A DNA stretch of 64,000 nt from Mycolicibacterium hippocampi (GCF_010723735.1 NZ_BLLB01000002.1:4774001-4838000); one strand, 5' to 3'. Positions 25,409 through 34,525 are shown, counted from the first letter of the stretch. The notes: generated by a model from the letters alone, not told the origin. A program made the numbers and translations.

Positions 25409-26637
25409 CAGTAGGCCGGTCCGATCGCGCCCTCGGCCCGCAACCGGACCAATTCCTCGGTCGACACTCCCAATTCGCTTAACACCGCGTCGGTGTGCTG
25501 TCCCAGACCGGGGACCGCTCCCATCGGCTGTTCGAAGCCGCTGATCACCGGCGGGGGCCGCAGCGCCTGGATGTCACCGCGGGGGGTGGCCACACTCCGC
25601 CACCTGTCGCGCGCCGCCAATTGCGGATGCGCCACCACTTCGCTGGGGAGGTTGTAGCGGGAGTTGCCGATGCCGGCGGCGTCGGCGATCTGCTGGATGT
25701 CCGCCAGATCGTGCCTGGCACACCATGACCCGATGGCCCCGTCGAGGATCTCCCGGTGTGCACAGCGACTGGAGTTGGTGGCGAACCTCGGGTCGTCAGC
25801 GAGGTCCTGGCGATCGATGATCTCCCGGGCGACCCGCTGCCATTCGCGGTCGTTGGTGGTGCCGAGGACCACGGTCTGACCGTCGCGCGTGGGGAACGCG
25901 CCGTACGGCGCCACGGCGGGCGAGCCGACCCCGAGCGGTTGCTGGTCGATGCCGGAATGCTGGGTGTAGGTGAGCGCATAACCCATCACGTCGGTCATCA
26001 CGTCGAACAGGCTCAGCTCCACCGACGGGGTCGCCGACCCTGCGGGTCGTGAGTTCCGTCCGAACAGCAACGCCAGTATCGAGATGGCGGCGTAGAGCCC
26101 GGTGCTGAAGTCGGCCATCGCCGGTCCGGGTTTCGCGGGCATCCCCGGATAGCCGGTGATCGCGCACGATCCCGACTCCGCCTGCACCAGGAGGTCGTAG
26201 GCCCGCTTGTGCGAGATCGGCCCGCCGGGTCCGTATCCGTCGATCTCTACCGGGATGACGTCGGGGTGCCGCTCGGCGAGGTCGGCGGGTGCGACGCCCA
26301 GCCGTGCCGTCGCGCCGGGCGCCAGGTTGGACACGAACACGTCGGCACGGTCGAGCAACCGGTGCAGCAGTTCGACACCTGCCGGAGTCTTGGTGTTGAG
26401 CGTCACCGACTCCTTGCCGCGGTTGCACCACACAAAGTGCGCGGCGAGGCCGCCGGGGCCGTTCACGACGTCGTCGTAGTCACGGGCGAAGTCGCCGCCG
26501 TTGGGGTTCTCGACCTTGATGACGCGCGCGCCGAAGTCGGCCAGCACCCGGGTACACATCGGTGCGGCGACGGCTTGTTCCATGGCGACGACGGTGACGC
26601 CGGCCAGCGGGGCGGGGTGGGGTTGCGGTTCTGTCAC
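25408..26637 (-). CDS. CaiB/BaiF family (class III) CoA-transferase
   Basis: 409 residues. Transfers CoA between acyl groups. N-terminal GVTVVAMEQAVAAPMCTRVLAD motif region, VIKVENPNGGDFAR near residue 40, and ADFSTGLYAA near 170 carrying the catalytic Asp. GTG at 26637. Lies between an acyl-CoA dehydrogenase and an enoyl-CoA hydratase and probably activates the acid that enters this beta-oxidation set. Confidence 0.9.
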   Translation of the reverse strand: MTEPQPHPAPLAGVTVVAMEQAVAAPMCTRVLADFGARVIKVENPNGGDFARDYDDVVNGPGGLAAHFVWCNRGKESVTLNTKTPAGVELLHRLLDRADVFVSNLAPGATARLGVAPADLAERHPDVIPVEIDGYGPGGPISHKRAYDLLVQAESGSCAITGYPGMPAKPGPAMADFSTGLYAAISILALLFGRNSRPAGSATPSVELSLFDVMTDVMGYALTYTQHSGIDQQPLGVGSPAVAPYGAFPTRDGQTVVLGTTNDREWQRVAREIIDRQDLADDPRFATNSSRCAHREILDGAIGSWCARHDLADIQQIADAAGIGNSRYNLPSEVVAHPQLAARDRWRSVATPRGDIQALRPPPVISGFEQPMGAVPGLGQHTDAVLSELGVSTEELVRLRAEGAIGPAY

Positions 26638-26683
26638 CTGTTCAGATCACCATGCCGCCGCCAAGCGACCTCTGCGGGGGCAT

Positions 26684-27862
26684 CTAGTAGCTCCTGGGCA
26701 GACCGAGGACGTGTTCGCCGAGAAAGTTGAGGATCATCTCCTGGCTGACCGGGGCGATCTTCATCAGACGCGACTCCCGGAAGTACCGGGACACGTGGTA
26801 CTCCTCGGAATATCCCATCCCGCCGTGCAGCTGCAGTGCCCGGTCGGCTGCCCCGAAGCCCGCGTCGGCGCACAGGTACTTCGCGGTATTCGCTTCTCGG
26901 CCACAGGGTTTGCCGTTGTCATACAGCCAGGTCGCCTTACGCAGCACCAGTTCGGCGGCATCGAGACGGGCCAGGGAGTCGGCCAGCGGAAATTGCAGGC
27001 CCTGGTTCATGCCGATGGGGCGGTTGAACACGACACGCTCGTTGCCGTACTTCACCGCCTTCTCCAGCGCGACGCGGCCGATGCCCAGCGCCTCGGCGGC
27101 GATCAGCATCCGCTCGGGGTTCAGTCCGTCGAGGATGTACTTGAACCCCTGCCCCTCTTCGCCGACGCGGTGCTCGATCGGCACCATCAAGTCGTCGATG
27201 AACAGTTCGTTGGAACTGACGGCGTTGCGTCCCATCTTCTTGATCGGACGGATGTCGACGTGGTCACGGTCGAGGTCGGTGAGGAACAGCGTCATCCCGT
27301 CGGTCTTCTTGGTGACGGCGTCGTACGGCTCGGTGCGGGTGAGCAGCAGGATCTTCTCGGACTCGAGCGCCTTGGAGATCCAGACCTTGCGGCCGTTGAC
27401 GCGGTACCGGTCCCCTTCGCGTTTGGCGGAGGTGGTGATGCGTGAGGTGTCCAGTCCCGCACCGGGTTCGGTGACCCCGAAGCACACATGCAGGTCACCA
27501 TCGACGATCCGGGGCAATGTCGCTGCTTTGAGCTCATCGGAGCCGTGTTTGACCACCGGCTGCATGCCGAAGATCGAAAGGTGGATGGCGCTGGCGCCGT
27601 TCATGGCAGCCCCTGAGCGTGAGATCTCCTCGAGCAGCAGCGTCGCCTCGGTGATGCCGAGGCCGTGACCGCCGTACTCCTCGGGGATGGTCATACCGAG
27701 CCATCCGCCCTTGGCGACGGCATCGTAGAACTCCCGGGGGAATTCGTGCGCCAGGTCCTTTTCCATCCAGTACTGGTCATCGAACCTGCCCGCCAGCTCG
27801 GCGACGGACTTGCGGATCAGCTCCTGGTCCTCGGTGAGTTCAAAACTCATGCCACCCGGCAT
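26684..27862 (-). CDS. Acyl-CoA dehydrogenase
   Basis: 392 residues. IPEEYGGHGLG near residue 58, GVTEPGAGLDTSRI near 128, VNGRKVWISKA near 150, and LHGGMGYSEEYHVSRYFRE near 360. The C-terminus reads KIAPVSQEMILNFL instead of the common IYEGTSEIQ, so the catalytic Glu of medium-chain enzymes is not in its usual place. ATG at 27862 follows GAGAGAGG; an in-frame ATG at 27850 is an alternative. First gene of the operon running to 22265. A 63-bp hairpin repeat lies in its upstream region. Confidence 0.9.
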   Translation of the reverse strand: MPGGMSFELTEDQELIRKSVAELAGRFDDQYWMEKDLAHEFPREFYDAVAKGGWLGMTIPEEYGGHGLGITEATLLLEEISRSGAAMNGASAIHLSIFGMQPVVKHGSDELKAATLPRIVDGDLHVCFGVTEPGAGLDTSRITTSAKREGDRYRVNGRKVWISKALESEKILLLTRTEPYDAVTKKTDGMTLFLTDLDRDHVDIRPIKKMGRNAVSSNELFIDDLMVPIEHRVGEEGQGFKYILDGLNPERMLIAAEALGIGRVALEKAVKYGNERVVFNRPIGMNQGLQFPLADSLARLDAAELVLRKATWLYDNGKPCGREANTAKYLCADAGFGAADRALQLHGGMGYSEEYHVSRYFRESRLMKIAPVSQEMILNFLGEHVLGLPRSY

Positions 27863-27888
27863 ATCTGCCTCTCTCCGTATCGTTCCAC

Positions 27889-27951
27889 CGCCGGAACTGC
27901 ATTCCAGCAGGTCTCTTCTTGAGCTTCCTCTGCTGGAATGCAATTCCGGCG
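27889..27951. repeat. 63-bp hairpin repeat element, copy A (intergenic)
   Basis: Arms 27889-27910 and 27930-27951 are inverse with one mismatch in 22 (position 27943), around a 19-base loop. Ends are CGCCGGAAC and TTCCGGCG. Copy B at 47648-47710 has the same length, ends and ATTCCA/TGGAAT blocks, but its stem bases differ in paired fashion. It lies 27 bases before the acyl-CoA dehydrogenase start, in its probable 5' leader. Confidence 0.8.
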
Positions 27952-27956
27952 ACGTG

Positions 27957-27992
27957 CTGCTCAGTCCGCTCAGGCTGCTCAGCCTGCTCAGT
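27957..27992. repeat. Four tandem 9-bp repeats (CTGCTCAGn)
   Basis: Units are CTGCTCAGT, CCGCTCAGG, CTGCTCAGC and CTGCTCAGT. They begin 6 bases after the hairpin element and run through the stop codon of the amidohydrolase reading frame at 27988-27990. Probably replication slippage; unit number may vary between strains. Confidence 0.7.
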
Positions 27993-29279
27993 CTGTGTTG
28001 CCGGACATCTCCTTGGCATTGGCCGCGAAGTCGGCGAAGCTGGGCCCCCCGTGGTCGTGCTTGCTGAGGGCTTGGATGGAGACGTCGTGGCCTTCGGAGG
28101 CTTTGCGCAGTGCTCCGACGGTGGCCTGGTCTTTGGGGACGTGGGTGAACGGGTCCCAGTGATACCAGCGCATCGCGTTCTCATAGGTCATCTTGTTGGT
28201 CTCGGCGTCGGTGACCTGATGGGTCTTGAGGACCGCGTCGAGTTCCTCGGGCGCGTTGGGCCACATCGAATCGCTGTGCGGATAGTCGGCTTCCCAGCAG
28301 ATGTTGTCGATCCCGATCTCGTTGCGCAACGCCACCCCGACCGGATCAGAGATGAAACAGGTCAGGAAATGATCCCGGAACACCTCCGAAGGCTTCTGCT
28401 TGCCGAAATCCTGACCCGTCCACGTCGAATGCATCTCATAGGTTCGATCCGCACGCTCCAGGAAATACGGAATCCAGCCCGTCCCACCCTCGGACAACGC
28501 GATCTTCAACCCCGGATACTTCTTCACCGGCGCCGACCACAACAAATCCGCCGCCGCCTGCACGATGTTCATCGGCTGCAACGTGATCATCACATCCATC
28601 GGCGCATCCGCCGCGGTGATCGCCAACCGCCCCGACGACCCGATATGGACATTCATCACCGTGTCGGTATCGACCAACGCCTCCCACACCGGCGTCCAGT
28701 ACTCATCATGAAACGACGGATACCCCATCGCCGCCGGATTCTCGCTGAAGGTCAACGCATGCACCCCACGCTCAGCGTTACGCCGAATCTCTTTCCCGCA
28801 CGCCTCGGCATCCCAGATCACCGGCAACGTCATCGGAATGAACCGCCCCGGATACGCCCCACACCACCCTCGACATGCCAATCGTTGTAGGCCTGCAACA
28901 ACGCCAAACTGAACTCCGGATCCTCAGTGGCGAACAACCGACCCGCGAACCCCGGAAACGACGGAAAACAAATCGACCCCAAAATGCCGCCGGCGTTCAT
29001 GTCCTTGACCCGCTCATCCACCTTCCAACACCCCGGCCGGATCTCATCAAGACCCTGCGGCTCCAACCCGTACTCCTCCTTGGGCCGACCCGCCACCGCA
29101 TTCAACGCCACATTCGGAATCACCACATCACGAAACTGCCAGGTATCCGACCCATCAGCGTTGTGCACCAACCGCGGCGCCTCATCCAAATACTTCCTGG
29201 GCAGATGATTCTTGAACATGTCCGGCGGCTCCACCACATGATCATCAACACTGATCAAAATCATCTCGTCCTTGTGCAT
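27988..29279 (-). pseudogene. Amidohydrolase family 2 (ACMSD-like) with a single-base frameshift
   Basis: Two reading frames together make one metal-dependent amidohydrolase. The upstream part (28830-29279) starts ILISVDDHVVEPPDMF, with DHVVEP in place of the usual first metal motif. It ends in-frame up to YNDWHVEG; the downstream part (27988-28881) resumes with WCGAYPGRFIPM. Adding one C to the CCC at 28867-28869 joins them. The rest is normal (IKIALSEGGTGW, CWEADYPHSDS). ATG at 29279 follows GAGGAG. Either a recent mutation or a sequencing error. A related intact gene is at 52186-53379. Confidence 0.8.
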
Positions 29280-29297
29280 GACGACTCCTCTCGTCCC

Positions 29298-29311
29298 ACA
29301 CGCCTACGTGT
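29298..29311. promoter_or_regulatory. Inverted repeat ACACG-CCTA-CGTGT upstream of the amidohydrolase
   Basis: Perfect 5-bp arms around 4 bases, about 20 bases from the amidohydrolase ATG in the 241-bp divergent gap. Possible operator; short, so could be chance. The rest of the gap (to 29503) shows no gene. Confidence 0.25.
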
Positions 29312-29503
29312 CGGACACCTGATACTGCTGCTTGTTCTCCTACTAAGGAAACTAGCTTCTCCACCAGCGAGAATCAACGTCCCTGCCGGAGTTCGCGGCC
29401 TCCTGGCTGCGTACTTGCACCCCGCGCCGCCAGGCCACTGACCGGCAGATCTGCCGTTCGCCGTTGACGAGCCATCCGAAAAGTGGAAATCTACTGGCCA
29501 AAT

Positions 29504-29522
29504 ATGAGAACCTGATTCTCAT
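29504..29522. promoter_or_regulatory. Operator ATGAGAA-N5-TTCTCAT overlapping the CMD start codon
   Basis: Perfect 7-bp arms around CCTGA. The last two bases are the first two of the ATG at 29521, so a bound repressor would cover the start of a leaderless or nearly leaderless mRNA. The same GAGAA-N5-TTCTC core is at 36383-36397 before the TetR gene at 36454, suggesting that regulator controls this operon. Confidence 0.6.
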
Positions 29523-30084
29523 GAGCGAGAGGAGCTCGTCGGTGCGAGTCGCCCCCCTACCGGCAGACCGATGGGACGAGGCTGTCGAAAAGGCGTTGCG
29601 CATGATGCCCGAGGAGCTTCGGAATCCGACGGACGCCGGCAACGCGGTCTCGACATTCGTCAACCACCCTGACCTCACCCGCTCCTACCTCAGCTTCAGC
29701 TTCTACCTGCTGACGCGGTCGACGCTGCCCCCACGGCTGCGTGAGTTGGCCGTACTACGAATCGCACACCTCACCGGATGCGCATACGAGTGGAGCGAGC
29801 ATCTGGTGATCGGCGGCAATGCCGGGTTGTCCGAAGATGACATCGCCGCGCTGCAGCACGGCGAGGCCGCCGACGAATTCGACCGCACCGTGCTGTCGGC
29901 AGTCGACGAACTCCTCGAGCACACCCGCATCTCCGACAAGACATGGGCGGCGCTGAGCGAGGTATTCGACACCCGCCAGCTGATGGACTTCGTCTTCACC
30001 GTGGGCGGCTACCACATGCTCGCGATGGCACTGAACACATTTGGCGTCGAACCCGCAAACGTCGAGTCAACAGAGGAGAACTGA
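29521..30084 (+). CDS. Carboxymuconolactone decarboxylase (CMD)/AhpD-like protein
   Basis: 187 residues, all-helical CMD fold. The core is RELAVLRIAHLTGCAYEWSEH near residue 80. The CxxC of AhpD-type peroxidase partners is reduced to C-A-Y-E, so a thiol-disulfide role is doubtful. ATG at 29521 is used; a TTG at 29464 would extend the frame but is weaker. First gene of a plus-strand operon with the Rieske oxygenase (2-base gap). Confidence 0.78.
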   Translation: MSERSSSVRVAPLPADRWDEAVEKALRMMPEELRNPTDAGNAVSTFVNHPDLTRSYLSFSFYLLTRSTLPPRLRELAVLRIAHLTGCAYEWSEHLVIGGNAGLSEDDIAALQHGEAADEFDRTVLSAVDELLEHTRISDKTWAALSEVFDTRQLMDFVFTVGGYHMLAMALNTFGVEPANVESTEEN

Positions 30085-30086
30085 AC

Positions 30087-31430
30087 GTGGCATTCTTCCC
30101 CAAGCCCGAAGTTGGTAGCTGGACCGAGAACTGGCCGGAGCTCGGCACCGCACCGGTCGACTACACCGACTCGATCGACCCCGAGCACTTCAAGCTGGAG
30201 CAGCAGGCGATCTTCAAGAAGACCTGGCTCAAGGTGGGCCGGGTGGAGCAGCTACCCAAGAAGGGCAGCTACTTCACCCGCGAGATGCCGTCGGCCGGTC
30301 CGGGCACCTCGGTGATCATCGTCAAAGACAAAGATGACGTCGTTCGGAGTTTCTACAACCTCTGCCGCCACCGGGGCAACAAGCTGGTGTGGAGCGACTA
30401 CCCCGGCGAGGAGGTCTCCGGTACCTGCCGTCAGTTCACCTGCAAGTACCACGCCTGGCGATACGGCCTCAACGGTGACCTGACCTTCGTGCAGCAGGAG
30501 GGCGAGTTCTTCGACCTGGACAAGGGAGACTACGGACTGGTCCCGGTGCGCTGCGAGGTCTGGGAAGGGTTCATCTTCATCAACTTCGACAACGATGCGG
30601 CACCGCTGCGGGAGTACCTGGGTGACTTCGCGAAGGGGCTCGAGGGCTATCCGTTCCACGAGATGACCGAGCACTACAGCTACCGCTCGGAGATCAACGC
30701 GAACTGGAAGCTGTTCATCGACGCATTCACCGAGTTCTACCACGCGCCGATCCTGCACATGAAGCAGGCGGAGAAGGAGGAGGCCGAGAAGCTGGCCAAG
30801 TTCGGCTTCGAGGCGCTGGCCTACGACATCAAAGGTGACCATTCCATGGTGTCCTCGTGGGGAGGCATGTCGCCGCCGAAGGACCTGAACATGGTCAAGC
30901 CGATCGAGCGGATTCTGCACAGCGGACTGTTCGGCCCCTGGGACCGGCCGGACATCAAGGGAATCCTGCCCGACGAACTGCCGCCGGCCATCAATCCCGG
31001 CCGTCACAAGAGCTGGGGCACTGATTCTTTCGAGTTCTTCCCGAACTTCACGCTGTTGTTCTGGGCACCGGGCTGGTACCTCACGTACAACTACTGGCCG
31101 ACCGCGGTGGACAAGCACATCTTCGAGGCCGACCTCTACTTCGTGCCGCCGACGAACCTGCGCCAGCGGCTGTCTCAGGAACTGGCCGCGGTGACGTTCA
31201 AGGAGTACGCGTTCCAGGACGCCAACACGCTGGAGGCAACCCAGACCCAGATCGGCACCCGGGTGGTCACCGACTTCCCGTTGTGTGATCAGGAGATCCT
31301 GCTGCGCCACCTGCACATGACCGCCCATCAATATGTCGACCGGTACAAGGCCGCCAAGAACGGCAACGGATCCGCCAACGGAAGTGCGACGGCGGCCTCG
31401 ACGGACGAGAAGGACGCCGCGCATGTCTAA
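30087..31430 (+). CDS. Rieske 2Fe-2S aromatic ring-hydroxylating oxygenase, alpha subunit
   Basis: 447 residues, complete. Rieske ligands CRH near residue 92 and CKYH near 119. The mononuclear-iron region shows FIDAFTEFYHAPILHMKQ near 217 with two His separated by four residues and an upstream Asp. Ends in a Gly/Ser/Ala-rich tail. GTG at 30087 follows GAGGAG. Its last bases overlap the next small gene by 8. No reductase or ferredoxin is adjacent. Paralog of the truncated gene at 1-684. Hydroxylation of a polycyclic or aromatic acid substrate is inferred. Confidence 0.93.
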   Translation: MAFFPKPEVGSWTENWPELGTAPVDYTDSIDPEHFKLEQQAIFKKTWLKVGRVEQLPKKGSYFTREMPSAGPGTSVIIVKDKDDVVRSFYNLCRHRGNKLVWSDYPGEEVSGTCRQFTCKYHAWRYGLNGDLTFVQQEGEFFDLDKGDYGLVPVRCEVWEGFIFINFDNDAAPLREYLGDFAKGLEGYPFHEMTEHYSYRSEINANWKLFIDAFTEFYHAPILHMKQAEKEEAEKLAKFGFEALAYDIKGDHSMVSSWGGMSPPKDLNMVKPIERILHSGLFGPWDRPDIKGILPDELPPAINPGRHKSWGTDSFEFFPNFTLLFWAPGWYLTYNYWPTAVDKHIFEADLYFVPPTNLRQRLSQELAAVTFKEYAFQDANTLEATQTQIGTRVVTDFPLCDQEILLRHLHMTAHQYVDRYKAAKNGNGSANGSATAASTDEKDAAHV

Positions 31431-31752
31431 GCTGCCTGAAGAATTCGCCGACCTGGAACGATTCGCCGACTGGTGCCTGCCCACCGAGGAGGAGCGGTAC
31501 ACCAAGCGCCTCAACTCGTCGATGGCCGAGATGCAGGAGCTCTACGACGCCGGCATCGCGCGACTCGAGGACATCATGGTCTACGTGGACGCCCGATTCC
31601 CGCTCAAGGGGATGCCCGAGGACGCCAAGGCGCTCGTCCATCTGGGCCAGTCGATCGTCATGGTGAGTTTTCCCATCGAGGTCTGGAAGCAGCCCCGCGT
31701 GCTAGACAGTGGAGCGGCCTACATCAAACTCATCAAGGAGCCGGTGGTCTGA
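31423..31752 (+). CDS. Small hypothetical protein (109 aa)
   Basis: Not recognised. 109 residues, acidic and helical (LPEEFADLERFADWCLPTEE, EMQELYDAGIARLEDIMVYV). It overlaps the Rieske gene by 8 bases and precedes the amidohydrolase by 2, so it is translationally coupled to the oxygenase. It could be a small accessory or structural subunit of the oxygenase, but no beta-subunit similarity is visible. Confidence 0.65.
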   Translation: MSKLPEEFADLERFADWCLPTEEERYTKRLNSSMAEMQELYDAGIARLEDIMVYVDARFPLKGMPEDAKALVHLGQSIVMVSFPIEVWKQPRVLDSGAAYIKLIKEPVV

Positions 31753-31754
31753 GG

Positions 31755-32981
31755 GTGGTACTGACGCTCAAAGCAGCGGGCTACGTCGACGTCGACGCCG
31801 GCGAGATAATCCGGCCCGCCGTCGTCGTCATCGAGGACGACCGGATCGTCCGGGTCGGCGGCGAACCCGAAGGCGACGTCATCGATCTCGGAGCCGCCAT
31901 CCTGCTCCCCGGCCTGATGGACATGGAGGTCAACCTCCTGATGGGCGGGCGTGGTGAGAACCCCGGCCTGTCCCAGGTCCAGGACGACCCGCCGACCCGG
32001 GTACTGCGAGCGGTCGGCAACGCCCGGCGCACGCTTCGTGCCGGCTTCACCACCGTGCGCAACCTCGGGTTGTTCGTCAAGACCGGTGGCTACCTGCTCG
32101 ACGTCGCACTGGGCAGAGCCATCGACGCCGGGATGATCGAAGGTCCGCGGGTGATCCCTGCCGGACACGCGATCACGCCGACCGGTGGGCACCTCGACCC
32201 GACGATGTTCGCGGCGTTCATGCCTGGCGTGCTGGAACTCACCGTCGAAGAAGGCATCGCCAACGGCACCGACGAGATCCGCAAGGCGGTCCGGTACCAG
32301 ATCAAACACGGTGCACAGCTGATCAAGGTGTGCTGTTCGGGTGGCGTCATGTCGCTGACCGGAGAGGCCGGCGCACAGCACTATTCGGACGAAGAGCTGC
32401 GCGTCATCGTCGACGAGGCACACCGGCGAGGGCTACGGGTCGCCGCGCACACCCACGGCGCGGAGGCGGTCAAGCATGCAGTGGCGTGCGGCATCGACTG
32501 TATCGAGCACGGATTCCTGATGGACGACGAGGCGATTCAGATGCTGGTCGACAACGACCGGTTCCTCGTCTCCACCCGCCGGCTGGCCGAGGCGATGGAT
32601 GTCTCCAAAGCGCCGAAGGTGCTGCAGGACAAGGCGGCCGAGATGTTCCCGAAGGCACGGACCTCGATCAAGGCGGCCTACGAGGCCGGAGTGAAGATCG
32701 CCGTCGGCACCGATGCACCGGCCATCCCCCACGGCCGCAACGCCGACGAACTCGTCACGCTGGTCGACTGGGGTCTTCCGCCCGCTGCTGTATTGCGCGC
32801 AGCCACGGTCGTTGCGGCCGACCTGATCAACCGGCCCGACCTCGGTCGACTGGCCGACGGCTACCTCGCCGACATCATCGCGGTGCCCGGCGATCCACTA
32901 GCCGACATCTCCGTTACACAGCACGTCCATTTTGTAATGAAGGGCGGTAAGGTCTTCAAGAATGACACCCACAAGAACTGA
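31755..32981 (+). CDS. Amidohydrolase family protein (imidazolonepropionase/prolidase-like) with altered metal motif
   Basis: 408 residues of the amidohydrolase TIM-barrel superfamily. LLPGLMDMEVNLL stands where HxH metal ligands are normal (DMHVHL), so the first two His are Glu and Asn. Other sites remain: Lys in IKVCCSGGV near 195, His in AAHTHGAEAV and CIEHG, and Asp in VGTDAPAIPHG near 318. GTG at 31755 lies 2 bases after the upstream stop. Its 3' end overlaps the SnoaL-like gene by 20 bases. Could hydrolyse a lactone or amide, or be altered in function. Confidence 0.8.
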   Translation: MVLTLKAAGYVDVDAGEIIRPAVVVIEDDRIVRVGGEPEGDVIDLGAAILLPGLMDMEVNLLMGGRGENPGLSQVQDDPPTRVLRAVGNARRTLRAGFTTVRNLGLFVKTGGYLLDVALGRAIDAGMIEGPRVIPAGHAITPTGGHLDPTMFAAFMPGVLELTVEEGIANGTDEIRKAVRYQIKHGAQLIKVCCSGGVMSLTGEAGAQHYSDEELRVIVDEAHRRGLRVAAHTHGAEAVKHAVACGIDCIEHGFLMDDEAIQMLVDNDRFLVSTRRLAEAMDVSKAPKVLQDKAAEMFPKARTSIKAAYEAGVKIAVGTDAPAIPHGRNADELVTLVDWGLPPAAVLRAATVVAADLINRPDLGRLADGYLADIIAVPGDPLADISVTQHVHFVMKGGKVFKNDTHKN

Positions 32982-33393
32982 GGATCTCGTCGAGATTCAG
33001 CAGCTGCTCGCCAAGTACGCCGTCACGATCACCCAGGGTGACGTCGATGGCTTGGTGGAGGTCTTCACGCCGGACGGCACCTACAGCGCGTTCGGGGACA
33101 CCTACACGATCAACCGTTTCCCGGTCCTCGTCGATGCTGCGCCGAAGGGCCTTTTCATGACCGGAACCGCGCTCGTCGACCTGGTCGAGGGTTCCGATAC
33201 CGCCACGGGTACCCAGCCGCTGTGTTTCATCGAGCACTCGAAGCACGACATGCGGATCGGCTACTACAAGGACACCTACGTCCGTACCGAGGACGGCTGG
33301 CGACTGAAATCCCGCGCCATGACGTTCATCCGGCGCAGCGGCGAGCACGACTCCGGCCGGCCGCACGCGATCGGGCGGCCGGAGGCCGGATGA
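32962..33393 (+). CDS. SnoaL-like / NTF2-fold family protein
   Basis: 143 residues. EIQQLLAKYAVTITQGDVDGLVEVFTPDGTYSAFGD near the N-terminus is the typical helix and first strand of SnoaL-like proteins, and TYVRTEDGWRLKSRAMTFI ends the fold. The ATG lies inside the 3' end of the amidohydrolase gene. The stop overlaps the next ATG (ATGA). Probably a hydratase, isomerase or binding protein of the pathway. Confidence 0.8.
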   Translation: MTPTRTEDLVEIQQLLAKYAVTITQGDVDGLVEVFTPDGTYSAFGDTYTINRFPVLVDAAPKGLFMTGTALVDLVEGSDTATGTQPLCFIEHSKHDMRIGYYKDTYVRTEDGWRLKSRAMTFIRRSGEHDSGRPHAIGRPEAG

Positions 33394-34523
33394 CCATCCC
33401 GCCCACAGCCGAGTTCCGATCGGATCTCATTGCCTGGCTGGATGACAACGACCTGACCCCACCACCTGACGACCACACGCTCTCAGGGCACATGCGGCAG
33501 TTCGCCCGGGTGCAGCGGGCGCTCTACGACGCCGGCTGGAGTCGCTACGGCTGGCCTGAGCATGCCGGCGGACTCGGCGGCCCGGCGATGCTGCGTGCCG
33601 TCGTCGGCGAAGAGGTCGTCGGCCGGCGACTGGCCGAGCCCGGGCCCTACTCGATGCTCGAAGTGCTGGCCCCGACGATGATCGACTACGCACCCCCAGA
33701 ACTGGCTGCCGACATGGTTCCCCGACTGCTCAGCGGCGACGAACAGTGGTGCCAGGGGTTTTCCGAACCGGGATCGGGCAGCGATCTCGCCTCGCTGACC
33801 ACTCGCGCCGTGCTGGACCCCGATTCGGGCGGCAGCCGCTACATCATCAACGGCCAGAAGGTGTGGACCAGCTTCGCCCAGTACTCGCACCGGTGCATCC
33901 TGCTGGCCCGGACCGGAGGTGCCGACACCCCCAACCACGAGGCGATCACCGCGTTCTTCGTCGATGTGGACACCCCGGGCATCACCGTGCGCCCACTGCG
34001 CACGATGCACGACGTCGACGAGTTCTGCGAGGTGTACTTCGACGACGTGGTGGTCGACGCGGGCCGGGTGCTCGGCAAGCCCGGTGACGGATGGCGCCTG
34101 GCGATGGATCTGCTGCCCTACGAACGCTCGACCTGTTTCTGGCAGCGCATCGCCTATCTGTACTCCCGGTTGGATGCGCTGATCCACGACGTCAAAGGGC
34201 TTGGTCAAGCAGCAGATTCGGACGTCGGTGATACCTACCTGGCCCTGCACACCCTGCGTTGCCGGTCCCGGGCCACTCAGCATCGATTGGCCGACGGTCA
34301 CAAGCTGGGTCCCGACACGTCGATCGACAAGGTGCTGCTCGCCGGCGCCGAACAGAAGCTCTACGACACCGCACGCGATCTGCTGCCGGGCGCCGTCGAA
34401 CTCGACGACACCGAGTGGCGCACCGAGTTCCTGTATTCGCGGGCCGCAAGCATCTACGGCGGCACCGCCGAGGTGCAGCGCAACATCATCGCCCGTCGGC
34501 TGCTCGACCTCGGGAAGGAGTGA
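33390..34523 (+). CDS. Acyl-CoA dehydrogenase, first subunit of a probable heteromeric pair
   Basis: 377 residues. WPEHAGGLGG near residue 55, GFSEPGSGSDLASL near 123, INGQKVWTSFAQ near 153, ASIYGGTAEVQRNIIARRLL at the end. The C-terminal Glu position of YEGT is Gly here. ATG overlaps the SnoaL stop by 4 bases; the second acyl-CoA dehydrogenase gene starts 2 bases after the stop. Adjacent unequal acyl-CoA dehydrogenases in mycobacteria often form alpha2beta2 enzymes for steroid side-chain or ring CoA esters. Confidence 0.9.
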   Translation: MTIPPTAEFRSDLIAWLDDNDLTPPPDDHTLSGHMRQFARVQRALYDAGWSRYGWPEHAGGLGGPAMLRAVVGEEVVGRRLAEPGPYSMLEVLAPTMIDYAPPELAADMVPRLLSGDEQWCQGFSEPGSGSDLASLTTRAVLDPDSGGSRYIINGQKVWTSFAQYSHRCILLARTGGADTPNHEAITAFFVDVDTPGITVRPLRTMHDVDEFCEVYFDDVVVDAGRVLGKPGDGWRLAMDLLPYERSTCFWQRIAYLYSRLDALIHDVKGLGQAADSDVGDTYLALHTLRCRSRATQHRLADGHKLGPDTSIDKVLLAGAEQKLYDTARDLLPGAVELDDTEWRTEFLYSRAASIYGGTAEVQRNIIARRLLDLGKE

Positions 34524-34525
34524 CA

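Noticed and set aside
29464..29520. Upstream start (TTG 29464) for the CMD gene
   Set aside because: TTG start without ribosome-binding site, and the extension would run through the operator; ATG 29521 fits the fold better.
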